64,000 nt of DNA from positions 1-64,000 of the forward strand of contig NZ_AUDR01000013.1 in the NCBI RefSeq assembly GCF_000425565.1. The letters run 5' to 3'. The DNA is from Tepidiphilus margaritifer DSM 15129. GTDB taxonomy: Bacteria; Pseudomonadota; Gammaproteobacteria; Burkholderiales; Rhodocyclaceae. The first letter of the stretch is position 1. Every line of letters begins with the position of its first letter. The notes below the pieces were generated by a model, which was given only the letters and a program-made list of their open reading frames with translations, searched no databases and had not been told where the DNA came from. The position numbers and the translations under genes are program-made. Below are positions 47,429-56,806 of the stretch, in pieces.

Positions 47429-48417
47429 GAGGAGCGGGGGGAATTGGCCGAGCGTTGTGTGAGACGATCCAGCGCTTCTAGGACGGCGGCGGGTGCAGGA
47501 ACCTGACCGACGCCGCCCAAATTGATCGCCGAATGCGCGCGTCCCGGCAAGACGCCGGTGCGTTGGGGATCGGTATCGGTATAGAGCGCAACGGTGGGGG
47601 CGTCGAGCGCGGCGGCGAGATGGACCAATCCCGTATCCACGCCCACTACGGCCCAGGCGCCGGAGAGCAGGGTGGCGAGCTGGGCGAGGCGCAGCCGCGG
47701 CAGAACGAGGGCGTGCGGCACCTGCACGGCAATCGCCTGGGCGCGCTCCCGTTCCCGCGCGTTGCCCCAAGGCAGGACGAGCGGCATTCCGGCTGCAGCG
47801 AGCGTGCGCCCGAGTTCGACCCAGTGCGCCTGCGGCCACAGCTTGGAGTCGCGGCTGCTGGCGTGCAGGGCGACGACGTAGCCTGCCGGCAGCTCGAGCG
47901 GCAAGGGCTGCCGGGGGGCGCGGATGCCGTAGTCGGGGGCCGTCGATGGCGGGGGATAGCCGAGTGCGGCCGCCGCCAGCAGCCGGTTGCGCGTCACGGC
48001 GTGCAGCGCGCGCGAGACGGTGTGTCGGTGGGTATAGAAGAGGGAGGCCAGCGGCTCGCGGATGGAGCGGCTATCGTAGCCGTGTTTTTCGCCCCGTGCC
48101 TGGAGGGCGATCAGCGCGCTCTTGAGCAATCCCTGGCTGTCGAGCACGAGGTCGTAGCGGGACGCCCTGAGTTGCCGGCGAGTCGCGGCGATCTCGCGCC
48201 AGGTGGCGACGCAGAAGAGATCGTGGCGCCAGCGGCGGATCGCCACGGGCAAGACCTGGTCTACTGCAGGATGCAAGGCGGGGATGTCGACGAAACTTTC
48301 TTCCACCACCCAGTCGAACCGCATGTCGGGGTAGTGGGCGCGGATATCGGCGAGGATGGGGAGATTATGGACGACATCGCCCAGGGACGAAGTCTTGATG
48401 AGCAGCAGGCGTGGCAT
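47425..48417 (-). CDS. waaC: LPS heptosyltransferase I
   Basis: 330 aa from ATG 48417. GT9 family: RLLLIKTSSLGDVVHNLPIL at the N-terminus, VVALHASSRDSKLWPQAHWVELG in the nucleotide-sugar lobe, and VVGVDTGLVHLAAALDAPTVALYTDTDP. It adds the first heptose to Kdo2-lipid A. Divergent from waaG, with 58 bases between the starts. Confidence 0.93.
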   Translation of the reverse strand: MPRLLLIKTSSLGDVVHNLPILADIRAHYPDMRFDWVVEESFVDIPALHPAVDQVLPVAIRRWRHDLFCVATWREIAATRRQLRASRYDLVLDSQGLLKSALIALQARGEKHGYDSRSIREPLASLFYTHRHTVSRALHAVTRNRLLAAAALGYPPPSTAPDYGIRAPRQPLPLELPAGYVVALHASSRDSKLWPQAHWVELGRTLAAAGMPLVLPWGNARERERAQAIAVQVPHALVLPRLRLAQLATLLSGAWAVVGVDTGLVHLAAALDAPTVALYTDTDPQRTGVLPGRAHSAINLGGVGQVPAPAAVLEALDRLTQRSANSPRSS

Positions 48418-48475
48418 GGGGGAATTTTCGCATACAATGAAAACTTTGGCCGTACGGCGGCGATGACGGTCTCCG

Positions 48476-49627
48476 ATGAAGTTTGCCTTCGTGATCTTCA
48501 AGTATTTCCCTTACGGCGGAGCACAGCGCGACATGCTGCGCATCGCCCGCGATTGCGCGGCACGGGGGCATGAAGTCCGGATCTACACGGGCCAGTGGCG
48601 TGGTGATCTGCCGGGAGACGGTATCGAAGTGACCTGTCTGCCGGCCTCCGGCTGGTTCAACCATCAGCGTTATCAACATTTGATCGACGCCATCGCCGCG
48701 CGCCTGAGCGAGGATGAGCCCGATCTGGTGGTCGGCTTCAACCGCATGCCGGGCCTGGATGTCTATTACACCGTCGATCCTTGTTTTGTGGAACGGGCCC
48801 ATCGTGAGCGCGGCTGGTTCTACCGCTGGTCTGGTCGCTACCGGTTTTTCGCCGCAAGCGAAAAGGCGGTCATGGGTCGCGACAGTTCTTGCCACATCTT
48901 TTTGCTGTCAGAACGTGAAAAAAGAATTTACCAGCGCTGGTATCACACGCCCGATGAGCGTTTTCACCCGATTCCTCCCAATATCCCCCTCGGCGCTTTT
49001 GCCGACATCGACCGGAGCGAGGCGCGAAATGCATTGCGCGCCGAATTCGGGCTGCCTGACTCGGCCACTGTCGCTTTGATGGTAGGTTCGGTGTTCAGAC
49101 TCAAGGGGTTCGACCGGGCCATCCGCGCCTTGGCTTCCCTGCCGCGGCCTTTGCGTTCCTCCCTCTGGCTGCTCGCCGTGGGGACGGATCGACCGAACGC
49201 CATAATGGCGCTCGCCAGGCGTCTGGAGGTGGAAGATCATCTGATCATCACCTCTGGCCGCACGGACGTTCCCCGCTTGATGATGGGCTCCGATCTTCTC
49301 GTCCATGTCGCGCGTTCCGAGCTCGCGGGGCTCGTGCTCATCGAGGCCATGACCGCCGGCCTGCCCGTGCTCGTCACCGACGTTTGCGGCTACGCCGAGC
49401 ACGTTGCGGCGGCTGGCGCCGGTTTGGTACTGCCATCGCCTTTCGATCAAGGCAAGATGAATGCGGCTTTGGCGCGCATGCTGACTTCGCCCCAGGATCG
49501 CGCGCAATGGGGTGAGGCCGGCAGGCGCTACACCGCGGAGATCGCCGCGCGCCGTTCTCCTACGCTGGAGGCGGAGCTGCTGGAGGAGATCGCCAGGGAA
49601 AAGAGGAAAGGCCGTGGTCGAGACTGA
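48476..49627 (+). CDS. waaG: LPS core glucosyltransferase WaaG-like (GT4)
   Basis: 383 aa. WaaG features are the start KFAFVIFKYFPYGGAQRDMLRIA, VVGFNRMPGLDVYY and, in the C-terminal Rossmann lobe, VGSVFRLKGFDRAIRAL, LLVHVARSELAGLVLIEAMTAGLPVL (E-x7-E donor motif). It transfers the first outer-core hexose to heptose II. First gene of a long plus-strand core operon. Confidence 0.9.
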   Translation: MKFAFVIFKYFPYGGAQRDMLRIARDCAARGHEVRIYTGQWRGDLPGDGIEVTCLPASGWFNHQRYQHLIDAIAARLSEDEPDLVVGFNRMPGLDVYYTVDPCFVERAHRERGWFYRWSGRYRFFAASEKAVMGRDSSCHIFLLSEREKRIYQRWYHTPDERFHPIPPNIPLGAFADIDRSEARNALRAEFGLPDSATVALMVGSVFRLKGFDRAIRALASLPRPLRSSLWLLAVGTDRPNAIMALARRLEVEDHLIITSGRTDVPRLMMGSDLLVHVARSELAGLVLIEAMTAGLPVLVTDVCGYAEHVAAAGAGLVLPSPFDQGKMNAALARMLTSPQDRAQWGEAGRRYTAEIAARRSPTLEAELLEEIAREKRKGRGRD

Positions 49628-50522
49628 ATCCATGCGGGCGCAGCGTGCCGCAGACGGAGCCAGAGACGCCGTACCCACGTCGCCACGCCTGGCGGGACGG
49701 CCGCCCGATCATCTGCCTGCCGAGATCCTTTCTCTCTTGCCGCCCGGCGATCCGTTCGAACAGGTCATGGCGCTGCAGGGTGAGGTGTTTCGCGACGTCC
49801 CGGGCCGTCGTACCCTGAGGGTACGCCTGGGGGGCGAATCCTATTTCGTCAAGCAGCATTTGGGGGTGGGGTGGCGCGAGATCTTCAAAAATCTCCTCTC
49901 GGGCAAATGGCCCGTGGTGGATGCTGCCGTCGAGTGGCGCGCCATCCGGCAGCTCCAAGCCCTGGGCATACCCACCACGCCCGGTGTGGCCTATGCCAGC
50001 CGTGGATGGAACCCCGCCCGGCGGCGCTCTTTCGTGATGACGCGCGACCTGGGGGACATCGTCTCGCTCGAAGATCATTGCCGTGATTGGCTGCATGCTC
50101 CGCCGCCCTTGACACACAAACGGGCGATTCTCGCCGAAGTCGCGCGCATCGCCCGCACGCTGCACGAACATGGGCTCAATCACCGCGACTTCTATCTCTG
50201 TCATTTCTGCCTCGATGGGGAGCGCCTGCGACAGGGGGAAATCCTGATCTATCTCATGGATCTGCATCGTGTCGGTTTGCGTCGCGCCACTTCCCGGCGC
50301 GATCGGATGAAAGACCTTGCCGCCTTGTATTTTTCTGCCCTGGACATCGGTCTCAGCCGTCGCGACTGTCTGCGCTTCATTCGCCTCTATCGCGGCAGCC
50401 TGCGCCGTACCCTCGTTGGCGAGCGCTCGTTCTGGCGGCAGGTGGATCGCCGGGCGCGCCGGCTCTACCACAAGTTCCACGGGCGCTGGCCGACGACGCC
50501 ATTCGATGAGATCAAGCATTGA
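49614..50522 (+). CDS. waaP: LPS core heptose I kinase
   Basis: 302 aa from GTG 49614, which follows AGGAAAGG and overlaps waaG by 14 bases; ATG 49632 is an alternative. WaaP features: LRVRLGGESYFVKQHLGVGWREIFKNLLSG, VVDAAVEWRAIRQLQALGIPTP-like block, and catalytic loop HGLNHRDFYLCHFCL with YLMDLHRVG. It phosphorylates heptose I, important for outer-membrane stability. Confidence 0.92.
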   Translation: MVETESMRAQRAADGARDAVPTSPRLAGRPPDHLPAEILSLLPPGDPFEQVMALQGEVFRDVPGRRTLRVRLGGESYFVKQHLGVGWREIFKNLLSGKWPVVDAAVEWRAIRQLQALGIPTTPGVAYASRGWNPARRRSFVMTRDLGDIVSLEDHCRDWLHAPPPLTHKRAILAEVARIARTLHEHGLNHRDFYLCHFCLDGERLRQGEILIYLMDLHRVGLRRATSRRDRMKDLAALYFSALDIGLSRRDCLRFIRLYRGSLRRTLVGERSFWRQVDRRARRLYHKFHGRWPTTPFDEIKH

Positions 50523-50539
50523 CCAGAAGAAGAGAAACC

Positions 50540-52093
50540 ATGATGAAGACATCCTATTCCTCCCTGCTCGTGATGGTGGCACTGCTGCTGTCGGCCTTGC
50601 TCATCGGGCTCGGCGAGCGGCCGTTGTACAAGATCCAGGAGGTGCGAATCGCCGAGACCGCGCGCGAGATGGTGGCAAGTGGCGACTGGCTGGTGCCGCG
50701 CTACAACGGGGAACTGCGCTTGCAAAAGCCGCCGCTGCCCTACTGGCTCACCGCGGCGAGCTACCGATTGTTTGGCGTGAACGAGATCGCCACGCGCCTA
50801 CCGGCGGTGCTGTTCGGGCTGCTGTCGGCCTTTCTCTTCACGTTCTGGGGTGCGTCTCGCCTGGGGGAACGGGCATCGACCAATGCCGCCCTGGTCCTGG
50901 TGATCAGTTTCATCGGCCTGCGCTACTTTCGCAGCGGCGAGGCAGACCCGATCCTGCTCTTTTTCATCGCCGCCGCCTGCTTCGTGGGCTACGACCTGCT
51001 CGAACGCGGCGGCGATACCCTCCGCCGGCTGCTCTTCGGTCTGCTCTTGGGGCTCGGTTTTCTCAGCAAGGGGCCGGCGGCGCTCGCCGTTCCGCTCCTC
51101 ACCCTGTTCTCGTGGTCAGTGCTGCAGCGGCGCAGCGGCGGAGTGCGCCATTTCCTGCAAAGCTGCTTCAATCTGCCGGGGTTGGCAGCCCTCTTGATCG
51201 TCGCGTTTGGCTGGTATGCCTGGTTGCTGGCGACGCTACCCGATGCCATCAGTCATTTCGTCGGTCGGGAGGTCGATGAGACCTTCGTTAGCGGTACCCA
51301 TGCCAAGCCGCTGTGGTGGTATCCGCAGCATTTCTTCGAATTCTTCGCCCCATGGGGGATCCTGCTGCTGCCGGCCGGCTGGTGGGCCTATCGGCAACGG
51401 GGCTTGGGGAGCCTGCCACCGGTGATCCGTTTCGCCTGGCTGTGGCTGGCGGTGGTGTTCGTTCTGCTGATGCTCACCGTCAACAAGCAGATGCAGTACG
51501 CGCTTCTCTTCGCACCGCCGCTTTCCTTGATCCTTGGCCATTATGTGACCGAAGCCGGTGGCGGGTTCGCCCGCTGCAACCGGATCTTGTTCTGGCTGTT
51601 CTGCACGGCGGCGATCGCGGCCATGGGGTACCTCGTCTTCAAGAACGGGAATGCGGCATTGGCGTTCTTGCCCTGCCTGGCGCTACTGGCATTGCCCCTG
51701 GTGCTGCACCGCCTGCTGAAAGCCCATGCGCCTGCTTTCCCCGTGCTGCTGGTGGCCGTGGCGAGCGCGGCACTCTATCTCTACGGCGAGGCCAATTTGT
51801 CCAAGGAACCGCGCAAGACCGCCGCCAAGACCTTGGCCATGCAGCTTCCCGATCCGTCGGTGCCGCTCTATCAGGACCGATCGATCAAAGGCGGGGAGGG
51901 TGACGGTGCGCTCTCCTTCTATGCGGGCCGTGTGATTCCGTTGGTGGCGACGAAAGATCTTCCCGCTTTACTCGAGAAACAGGGCGAGATCTGGCTGATT
52001 ACCGAGCAACCACCGGCGCTCGAAGGCGTCGAGGTCGACATCGTGGCCTCGGTCGACGAACTCGATCTATGCAGGCTGCGACGCAAACCGTGA
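50540..52093 (+). CDS. ArnT-like membrane glycosyltransferase (GT83/PMT fold), first copy
   Basis: 517 aa, about 12 helices. It starts at tandem ATGs (50540, 50543) after AGAAGAG. The first periplasmic loop has the catalytic acidic pattern EVRIAETAREMVASGDWLVP followed by LQKPPLPYWLTA, as in ArnT-type undecaprenyl-phosphate-sugar transferases. It should decorate LPS core or lipid A on the periplasmic face. The sugar (aminoarabinose or other) is unknown. A paralog lies at 55319. It overlaps the kinase gene by 25 bases. Confidence 0.8.
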   Translation: MMKTSYSSLLVMVALLLSALLIGLGERPLYKIQEVRIAETAREMVASGDWLVPRYNGELRLQKPPLPYWLTAASYRLFGVNEIATRLPAVLFGLLSAFLFTFWGASRLGERASTNAALVLVISFIGLRYFRSGEADPILLFFIAAACFVGYDLLERGGDTLRRLLFGLLLGLGFLSKGPAALAVPLLTLFSWSVLQRRSGGVRHFLQSCFNLPGLAALLIVAFGWYAWLLATLPDAISHFVGREVDETFVSGTHAKPLWWYPQHFFEFFAPWGILLLPAGWWAYRQRGLGSLPPVIRFAWLWLAVVFVLLMLTVNKQMQYALLFAPPLSLILGHYVTEAGGGFARCNRILFWLFCTAAIAAMGYLVFKNGNAALAFLPCLALLALPLVLHRLLKAHAPAFPVLLVAVASAALYLYGEANLSKEPRKTAAKTLAMQLPDPSVPLYQDRSIKGGEGDGALSFYAGRVIPLVATKDLPALLEKQGEIWLITEQPPALEGVEVDIVASVDELDLCRLRRKP

Positions 52094-53589
52094 CTTTGAC
52101 GCCGGCAATCCGGTTCGACGAGGAGGGACCGTTCTCCTTGCTCCTGGACGATGGCACGCAGCTGGTCTGCGAGCACGTCGTCCGGCGGGTACCGGGTGCC
52201 CGCCTCGTGTGCCGGGCTCGCTGGCAGGAACGGGCGGTCTACGCCAAGATCTTCGTCGGCCCGCACGCCGCGCGTCATGCCAAGCGCGATCGCCGTGGTG
52301 TACGCTGGCTACAGGAACGGGGCATCGTCACGCCGGCGCTGCTCCATGAGGCGCAACTGCCCGAGGGCGCGGGATGGGTGCTCCTCTTCGAGGCCATCGA
52401 GGGTGCCCGTAATGCCGAGGAGCATCTGGCCTCGCTTGGCGGCGATGCTCAGGCTCGCCTGCGCCTGATGGAGGCATTGGTGGTGGTGGTGGCGAGACAT
52501 CACGAGGCGGGATTGCATCAGAGCGATCTCTATCTCAAGAATTTCCTCATCGAGGGGGATCGCATCCACACGCTGGATGGCGACGGCATCCGGGCAGGGC
52601 GCTCGCCGCTCGGTCCTCGCCGCGCGCTGCGCAATCTGGCGCAACTGCTCTCCAAGTTCGACGTCGAGGACGAGGTCCACCTGCCCCATCTGCTGCAGGT
52701 TTACGCCAAAGTGCGTGGCTGGAAGACCGATGCCCGGATGCTGCGCCGTCTCGTCAGGGCCGTCTGGCAGCATCGCCATGAAGTGGCGCAAGAGTACGCC
52801 ATGAGCAAAGTCCTGCGCAGCTGTACCGACGTGCGGGTGGAAAGGCGCTGGAATCGTTTCCTGGCCGTGGCTCGCCCTGAAGAGGATCCCGGGCTGCACG
52901 AGCTCCTCGAGCGCCCCGATGACTGGCTGGAGAGTCCGGCCAGCCGCCGTCTCAAGACGGGCAATACCTGCACCGTCGGTGTCGTGACCACCGGCGCGCG
53001 CCGCGTCGTGATCAAGCGCTACAACGTCAAAAACTTTTGGCATGGCCTGAAGATCGCCCTGCGCCGTTCCCGTGCCGCCCGTTCCTGGTGCAATGCCCAT
53101 CTGCTGCGCATGTACGGCATCGCCACGGCGCGCCCTTTGGCCCTCGTGGAGCGCCGCTTTGGTCCGGTACGGCGACAGACCTATTTCTTCGCCGAATGGG
53201 TGGACGGTCCCGATGTCGCCGAATGTTTCGCCGATCCCTCGGTCAGCGAAGAACTGCGGCGCGACCTCGCCCTACGCCTGGCCCAACTCTTGCACAAGCT
53301 GTACCTGCTGGGCATCGAGCACGGCGATCTCAAGGCCGACAATCTCAAGATCGTCGACCGGCAACCGTGGCTGCTGGATCTGGATGCCTTGCGCCAATAC
53401 CGCCACGCACGTGGAGCATGGTACCGTAGGCGCCACGCCCGGGATCTGCGCCGTTTCCTGCAAAATTGGCAAGGCGAACCGCGGATCCGCGCGATGCTCG
53501 AATCGGCCTTGCGGCGAGTCTATGGACCGGATACCGTCCTGAAACAGGCCGGAATCGAAATCATCGAAGAACGAGAGAGCACCACATGA
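52069..53589 (+). CDS. Tandem LPS kinase-like protein (two WaaP/InaA-type domains)
   Basis: 506 aa, about twice the length of one WaaP/InaA kinase. Domain 1 (about 1-210) has GVRWLQERGIVTPALL, catalytic loop GLHQSDLYLKNFLI and a DGD metal motif (HTLDGDGIR). Domain 2 (about 290-490) has RRVVIKRYNVKNFWHG (Lys), catalytic loop GIEHGDLKADNLKIV and WLLDLDAL. Both domains keep the Asp and Asn expected for phosphotransfer. It lies between an ArnT-like transferase and the carbamoyltransferase, so core heptose phosphorylation is likely. The N-terminal loop reads HQSD rather than HRD/HGD. Confidence 0.75.
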   Translation: MQAATQTVTLTPAIRFDEEGPFSLLLDDGTQLVCEHVVRRVPGARLVCRARWQERAVYAKIFVGPHAARHAKRDRRGVRWLQERGIVTPALLHEAQLPEGAGWVLLFEAIEGARNAEEHLASLGGDAQARLRLMEALVVVVARHHEAGLHQSDLYLKNFLIEGDRIHTLDGDGIRAGRSPLGPRRALRNLAQLLSKFDVEDEVHLPHLLQVYAKVRGWKTDARMLRRLVRAVWQHRHEVAQEYAMSKVLRSCTDVRVERRWNRFLAVARPEEDPGLHELLERPDDWLESPASRRLKTGNTCTVGVVTTGARRVVIKRYNVKNFWHGLKIALRRSRAARSWCNAHLLRMYGIATARPLALVERRFGPVRRQTYFFAEWVDGPDVAECFADPSVSEELRRDLALRLAQLLHKLYLLGIEHGDLKADNLKIVDRQPWLLDLDALRQYRHARGAWYRRRHARDLRRFLQNWQGEPRIRAMLESALRRVYGPDTVLKQAGIEIIEERESTT

Positions 53590-55322
53590 AAATCCTGGGA
53601 TTGTCGGGCGCCTTGGGGCATGACCCCTCGGCTGCGCTGTATATCGACGGCAAGCTGGTCGCCGCGGCCGAAGAAGAGCGTTTCGTGCGCGACAAGCACG
53701 CCAAGAACCGGATGCCTTATGAATCGGCGAAATTCTGCCTGCAATTGGCCGGCATTCGACCGCACGAAGTGGACGCCGTGGCCATCCCTTATGCCCCGAT
53801 CCCGCTCTTCGGCAGTCCGGCGCGCTGGCATTATGCCCGGCGTTATTGGTACGCGCCCGATCGGGCGCTGGATGCGATCTTTGCCGGCAATCGCCGTTTC
53901 TGGCGCTACCGGAAACGCATCGAATGGTGCCTGCAGCAGCTCGGTTTCGACCCGAAAAAGACCGAAATCATCCCGGTGGAACACCACCTGGCCCATGCCG
54001 CCAGTGCCTACTACTGCTCCGGCTTTCGCGACAAGACGGCGATCCTGTGCATCGACGGCAAGGGGGAATACGCAACCACTTTCTTCGGGTACGGTGAAAA
54101 CGGCGTCATCCACAAGATCAAGGAATTCTACGACCCCGATTCCCTGGCGGGCCTCTATGGGGCGCTGACCGAATACCTCGGTTTCGAGATGCTCGACGGC
54201 GAATACAAGGTGATGGGCATGGCGCCCTACGGCGACCCCACCCGCTACGATTTCTCGCGTCTGGCGCGTTTCGAGAACGGCGAGCTGGTGGTCAATACCG
54301 ACTACGTCAACGTCGTTGGCCTGCGCCGCTACAAGGAAAAAGGCAAGGGTTACTACTTTTCGCCCAAGCTGATCGAATGGCTGGGGCCGCGGCGGGAGGG
54401 CGACGACGTCGACGAACCCTACATCCATTACGCCGCAAGTATCCAGGCGCTCTTCGAGCGACTGGCGCTCGAAATGATGGACTATTATCTCGGAGACATC
54501 ATCCGGGAAACCGGTCGGATCGCCTTCGCCGGCGGCGGGGCGCTCAACGTCAAGCTCAACCAGAAGATCGTCGCCCGGCCCGAAGTCGAAGAGCTCTTCG
54601 TGCAGCCGGCCGCGGGAGACGCCGGCACCGCCGTGGGTGCCGCCGCCTACGTCAGCATGCAGCGCGGTGTGCCGGTGGAAAAGATGGAACACGTCTATCT
54701 CGGACCGGCATACACCAACGAAGAAATCATCGCCGCTTGCGCCAAGCATCCAGCGCGCCCGCGATGGCAGAAGATCGACGACGTGCCCGTGCGGATCGCA
54801 CGGCTGCTTGCCGACGGCCATCCGGTGGCCTGGTTCCAGGGGCGCATGGAGTTCGGCCCGCGCGCCCTAGGCGCTCGCTCCATCCTCGGCTGTCCGAGCG
54901 TGCCCGGCATCGCCGACCGCATCAACGCCCAGATCAAGTTCCGCGAACGCTGGCGACCGTTCTGCCCCAGCATGCTCGACACCGTCGCCCCCCAGATGCT
55001 GCAAACCCACCATCCCGCCCCCTTCATGACCATCACCTTCGAGGTGGCCCCCGAATGGAGGCAACGGGTGCCGGAAGTGGTGCACGAGGACGGGACCGCG
55101 CGCGCCCAGGTGCTGCGGCGCGAACACAACCCGCGCTACTACGACCTGATGCTGGAGCTGGAAAAGCTCACCGGCAACGGCGTGGTGCTCAACACCTCGC
55201 TCAATCGTCGCGGCGAACCCATGGTGTGCAGCCCGAGCGATGCGCTCGACATGTTCTTCGGTTCCGATCTCCAGTATCTCATCATGGAGGATGTCCTGGT
55301 GACCAAGGAGGGAGGATCGTGA
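53586..55322 (+). CDS. Carbamoyltransferase (NodU/CmcH family), LPS core
   Basis: 578 aa. The N-terminal Kae1-like domain has GLSGALGHDPSAALYIDGKLVAAAEEERFVR, the metal-binding IPVEHHLAHAASAYYCSGF and AGGGALNVKLNQ. The C-terminal YrdC-like carbamoyl domain has QGRMEFGPRALGARSILG and RFRERWRPFCPS-type sequence. It transfers carbamoyl from carbamoyl phosphate. Pseudomonas aeruginosa LPS carries O-carbamoylated core heptose and has a similar gene in its waa cluster, so that role is inferred here. The start overlaps the kinase stop (ATGA). Confidence 0.85.
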   Translation: MKILGLSGALGHDPSAALYIDGKLVAAAEEERFVRDKHAKNRMPYESAKFCLQLAGIRPHEVDAVAIPYAPIPLFGSPARWHYARRYWYAPDRALDAIFAGNRRFWRYRKRIEWCLQQLGFDPKKTEIIPVEHHLAHAASAYYCSGFRDKTAILCIDGKGEYATTFFGYGENGVIHKIKEFYDPDSLAGLYGALTEYLGFEMLDGEYKVMGMAPYGDPTRYDFSRLARFENGELVVNTDYVNVVGLRRYKEKGKGYYFSPKLIEWLGPRREGDDVDEPYIHYAASIQALFERLALEMMDYYLGDIIRETGRIAFAGGGALNVKLNQKIVARPEVEELFVQPAAGDAGTAVGAAAYVSMQRGVPVEKMEHVYLGPAYTNEEIIAACAKHPARPRWQKIDDVPVRIARLLADGHPVAWFQGRMEFGPRALGARSILGCPSVPGIADRINAQIKFRERWRPFCPSMLDTVAPQMLQTHHPAPFMTITFEVAPEWRQRVPEVVHEDGTARAQVLRREHNPRYYDLMLELEKLTGNGVVLNTSLNRRGEPMVCSPSDALDMFFGSDLQYLIMEDVLVTKEGGS

Positions 55323-56806
55323 TCGCGGATGACGCCCTCTACCGGCGACTGCTCTTTGTCACCTTCTTCCTCGGCGCGCTGGCGTTCTACTGGGGATTGG
55401 GCGACATCGCACTCCTGTCCTTCAACGAGGCGCGTCGCGCCGTTCCGGCCGAGGGCATGTTCCGCAGTGGCGACTGGCTGCTGCCCCGGCTCAACGGTGA
55501 GCTCTATCTCGCCAAGCCTCCTTTGCTCTACTGGTTGGCAGCGGCCTGCGCTTGGCTCTTCGGTGCGGCCAACGAATGGGCAGTGCGCCTGCCCTCGGCG
55601 CTCGCGGCGAGCCTGTGCGTGTGGGTCTGCTACCGCTATGCGCGGCGGGTGTTCGGATCGTGGCCGGCCTTGTTCGCGACCCAGATCCTCATCGCCAACG
55701 CCGGTTTCGCCGTTTTCGCCCGGCGCGCGGAAATCGAGATGCTGCTCACCACTTTGTGCGTCGCCTCCTTGATCGCCGCCTTGCGCTACGTTCAGGGTGA
55801 GGGGGGACGCGCCTGGTTGTGGCTGAGCTATGGACTTTTGGGTCTGGCCATGCTCACCAAGGGGCCGCTGGTCTTGCTCTTCGTCACGCTGCCGCTCTTC
55901 GCCTTGGCCCTGTCATCGCGCGGCACGCGTCATTGGCAGGCCCTTTATGATCCACTGGGGTGGCTCATTTTTTTGCTGGTAGGGCTTTCCTGGTACGCAG
56001 TGGTGACTTGGCGACTGGGCTGGGACGTGTGGACGTCCATCATACAGGTCGACATGGTCGACAAAATCCAGGAATCCACCTCGGACCCGTTTTATGATTA
56101 TGCTATATGGATAATAGGGGATTTCTTCCCGGCATCCCTCTTGTTGCTGATTCGACCGATCACGACCGTACGGCGATGGTGGCGCGATCGCGACTGCAAG
56201 GCCTTGCTCCTCGCCGTCGCGATCCCCTTCCTGCTCTATTCACTCTTCAGCAACAAGCACGCAAAATATCTGCTGCCGATCTATCCGCTTTTGGCGCTTT
56301 TGCTGGGCAAGCGCCTCGCCGAGCTCCTCGAGGCGGGCGGCGCGAGACTGCGCCGCATGGTGCTGGTGCTGGGAATCGCCCTGCCGGCGCTTTATGCGCT
56401 CTATTTCGGCCTCGTCGAATCCAGGATCTACGATTACCGCATCGCGGTTTTTCCGCAGTTCACCCAATGGCTGCACACCGCCCCTCCTTTCCCGCTCTAT
56501 GCCTACCACAGCCTCGACGAACGCCTGATCTATTATGCGAAACGGGACATTCCTCTGCTCGACGACACGCGCTTGCAAGAGCTGCGGGCGCACCATTCCG
56601 ACATGATGCTCTTGGCCGAGAGCGCCGACGGCGAGAAGATCGCGCCGCTCGCGGATTGCCGCCTCCGTACCTTCTCGCCGTATCTGAAAAGGGGTAAGGC
56701 GCTGATCGTTTTTGGTTTCGGATCGGCTTGCGTGGGCACGGCCAGCGGGGAATGGCGCGACGATGTAAAGTTCGACGCCCATCGGCCTCATGGTGATATG
56801 GGGTGA
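55319..56806 (+). CDS. ArnT-like membrane glycosyltransferase (GT83/PMT fold), second copy
   Basis: 495 aa from GTG 55319 (GTGA overlap). About 12 helices. The first loop has FNEARRAVPAEGMFRSGDWLLP, then NGELYLAKPPLLYWLAA, parallel to the 50540 protein. The final third is a soluble domain. It likely attaches a second lipid-linked sugar to the core. The acceptor and donor are unknown. Confidence 0.8.
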   Translation: MIADDALYRRLLFVTFFLGALAFYWGLGDIALLSFNEARRAVPAEGMFRSGDWLLPRLNGELYLAKPPLLYWLAAACAWLFGAANEWAVRLPSALAASLCVWVCYRYARRVFGSWPALFATQILIANAGFAVFARRAEIEMLLTTLCVASLIAALRYVQGEGGRAWLWLSYGLLGLAMLTKGPLVLLFVTLPLFALALSSRGTRHWQALYDPLGWLIFLLVGLSWYAVVTWRLGWDVWTSIIQVDMVDKIQESTSDPFYDYAIWIIGDFFPASLLLLIRPITTVRRWWRDRDCKALLLAVAIPFLLYSLFSNKHAKYLLPIYPLLALLLGKRLAELLEAGGARLRRMVLVLGIALPALYALYFGLVESRIYDYRIAVFPQFTQWLHTAPPFPLYAYHSLDERLIYYAKRDIPLLDDTRLQELRAHHSDMMLLAESADGEKIAPLADCRLRTFSPYLKRGKALIVFGFGSACVGTASGEWRDDVKFDAHRPHGDMG

